Shown here piece after piece: positions 62,858 to 64,000 of a stretch of DNA of 64,000 nt (the first letter of the stretch is position 1; the number at the start of each line of letters is the position of its first letter). This DNA comes from Kappaphycus alvarezii (Eukaryota; Rhodophyta; Florideophyceae; Gigartinales; Solieriaceae). The stretch lies in the NCBI GenBank assembly GCA_002205965.3, contig NADL03000604.1, forward strand, positions 496,001 to 560,000. Direction: 5' to 3'. A model generated the notes under the pieces. That model had not been told where the DNA came from. It did not search any database and saw only the letters and a list, made by a program, of their open reading frames with translations. The translations under genes were made by a program, and so were the position numbers.

Positions 62858-64000
62858 GAGCATCTCCAACGGAAAGAGCAATACGGCAAAGAAAGTGTTT
62901 TGTTGCTACTTGCATCACCAACGGTTATGAAATAGGAGCAAATTTTTGAACAGTTTCAGATTCGCGAACCAAATCAGGACGATTTGGTTCGGAAATAAGA
63001 ACCTGTTAAAATCAGAAGAAGCAAAAGAGAATCCACGTGCAGAACTCTGAATGGCGCTCAATAGCCAAAGCTTCGCGCCAAAAAAGCGAAATAGACTACG
63101 TTGACCGATTTTGATGGCGCTCGAGTACTCCTCGTTCCACCTTCTTGCTTTCAATAACAAGTCGTACATCGACGCAATGGAACAGAAAAAAACTTCTGCC
63201 AGAGGCCCCAGCTTTACGCCACAAGAAGATACAGCAATTATAATGATTTCTAGGGCATTCATTAAAACCTCAGAAGACCCCATCGTAGGCGCCGATCGCA
63301 AAAAGAAACTTTTCATTGACGCAGTCGCAAAACTGTATAACGAAGTCTTTAAACCAGCAAATTGCTGCGCACGATCACCAGAGTCGATAATAAATCAAGT
63401 CAAACTCATGATCAACAAGTATACGCCTTTCTCTGTTTAGGCTACACGAGTGAAACGAATGGATACATCGGATACAATGAAAATGATCGACAACGTATGG
63501 CAACCGGACTTTACAATGGAATGGAGATGAAATCTCCCACTGATGATATTGGAGAGCCATTCAAATTCTTGGAAGCCTAGGAGATACTCAGAAACCATCC
63601 AAAGTTTGCCACCAATAGTGGTATTATCAGTGTCATTTCTCATATGAGCTCAAATGAGAGCCAGAACAAAGCCATTGATTAGAAAGAGACAGACACAACG
63701 AAGGAAATAGATGACATTAAGCCAGTGTGGGGAGCAAACACGAGGCCGAAACGGAGAAAAGCCGCCAAATGGGACATGTTCAGACAGAAACACTACCAAG
63801 AGAAAATAAAAGTGGCGAAAGAGGCACTTAGCCTGCAACGTCAACGAGCGAGAGAAATACAGAGGAAAAATGACATCTCCCTCTTTACAGCATCAGCTGA
63901 CAACAGTCCCGAAGCGGCTGAATTGTTTCGCATATCGCAAAAACTCGTATTTCAGCAGCTCAAGGACGAAAATGTAGCCGAAAATGATGCAAAAAGGTCC
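62858..64000 (+). mobile_element. PIF/Harbinger DNA transposon, left part, running off the window
   Basis: Starts GAGCATCTCCAACGG at 62858, the terminus typical of many PIF/Harbinger elements, immediately preceded by TTA, their usual 3-bp target duplication. Inside lies the SANT/Myb-like accessory ORF. The transposase (DDE) gene and the right terminus would be beyond 64000. Confidence 0.82.
63111..64000 (+). pseudogene. Harbinger accessory protein (Myb/SANT plus NAM-like C-terminal domain), broken, partial
   Basis: DNA-binding partner of the Harbinger transposase. The probable start Met is at 63177 (MEQKKTSARGPSFTPQEDTA). The SANT-like part has RGPSFTPQED, EDPIVGADRKKKLF and RSPESIINQVKLMINKY (63177-63435). 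A frameshift near 63440 moves the reading to a second frame with GYIGYNENDRQRMATGLYN and FKFLEA. That frame then runs to the end through two in-frame TAG codons. The first (63578-63580) stands where this family has the Trp of 'aW.iL', and the second is at 63680-63682. Then KPVWGANTRPKRRKAAKWD gives the basic 'RP.G.KkAK' signature of NAM-like domains. The ORF is open at the window edge. Confidence 0.8.

Noticed and set aside
62915-63316. 133-codon minus-strand frame
   Set aside because: It is antisense to the Harbinger accessory ORF, whose motifs are clear on the plus strand.

Overview
The window is nuclear DNA of a eukaryote. It encodes histone H3, the U5 snRNP GTPase Snu114/EFTUD2, a mitochondrial ribosomal protein uL22 and prefoldin subunit 6, and it is heavily invaded by Ty1/copia-type LTR elements. 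Short intergenic distances, three intron-free genes, one gene with about 100-nt introns, and abundant copia elements would fit a red or other microalga/macroalga. That assignment is inference only. Nothing in the window is bacterial, and no tRNA, rRNA or CRISPR array was recognised.

Layout. 1-2330: minus-strand copia fossil running off the left edge, interrupted by a 951-bp TG...CA insertion (624-1574), probably a solo LTR. 2331-12900: A/T-rich, gene-poor DNA with a second, different copia fossil (about 6580-8560, minus), a pair of adjacent hairpins (8572-8635), a 64-bp-period TTTG satellite (9077-9345) and a few plausible short spliced exons. 12935-13231: small retroelement fragment. 13240-17700: repeats and tandem duplications, no recognised gene. 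17738-24587: the host gene island, H3 (+), Snu114 (-), uL22m (+) and PFD6 (-, three exons), in convergent/divergent/convergent order. 25483-31455 and 32209-37161: two related copia elements in tandem, one with about 99% identical LTRs, the other older with a fold-back MITE inside its 5' LTR. 37162-46093: A/T-rich DNA holding a dead pogo/Tigger transposon (42331-43925). 46094-50620: a third copia lineage (minus). 50621-62857: A/T-rich and nearly featureless. 62858-64000: left end and SANT/Myb-like accessory ORF of a PIF/Harbinger transposon running off the right edge.

How the genes work together. The four host genes are unrelated housekeeping functions (chromatin, splicing, mitochondrial translation, chaperone). 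H3 and Snu114 read as strongly conserved proteins, but one and seven single-base indels, mostly in G/C runs, break their frames. These look more like assembly error than decay, so reading-frame integrity anywhere in this window should be treated with caution.

The most interesting signal is RNA-like. The LTRs of both tandem copia elements carry, 20-25 bp before their 3' end, two consecutive stem-loops whose stems differ completely while the five-base loop GTCGT is the same. This is the covariation expected of a selected RNA structure.
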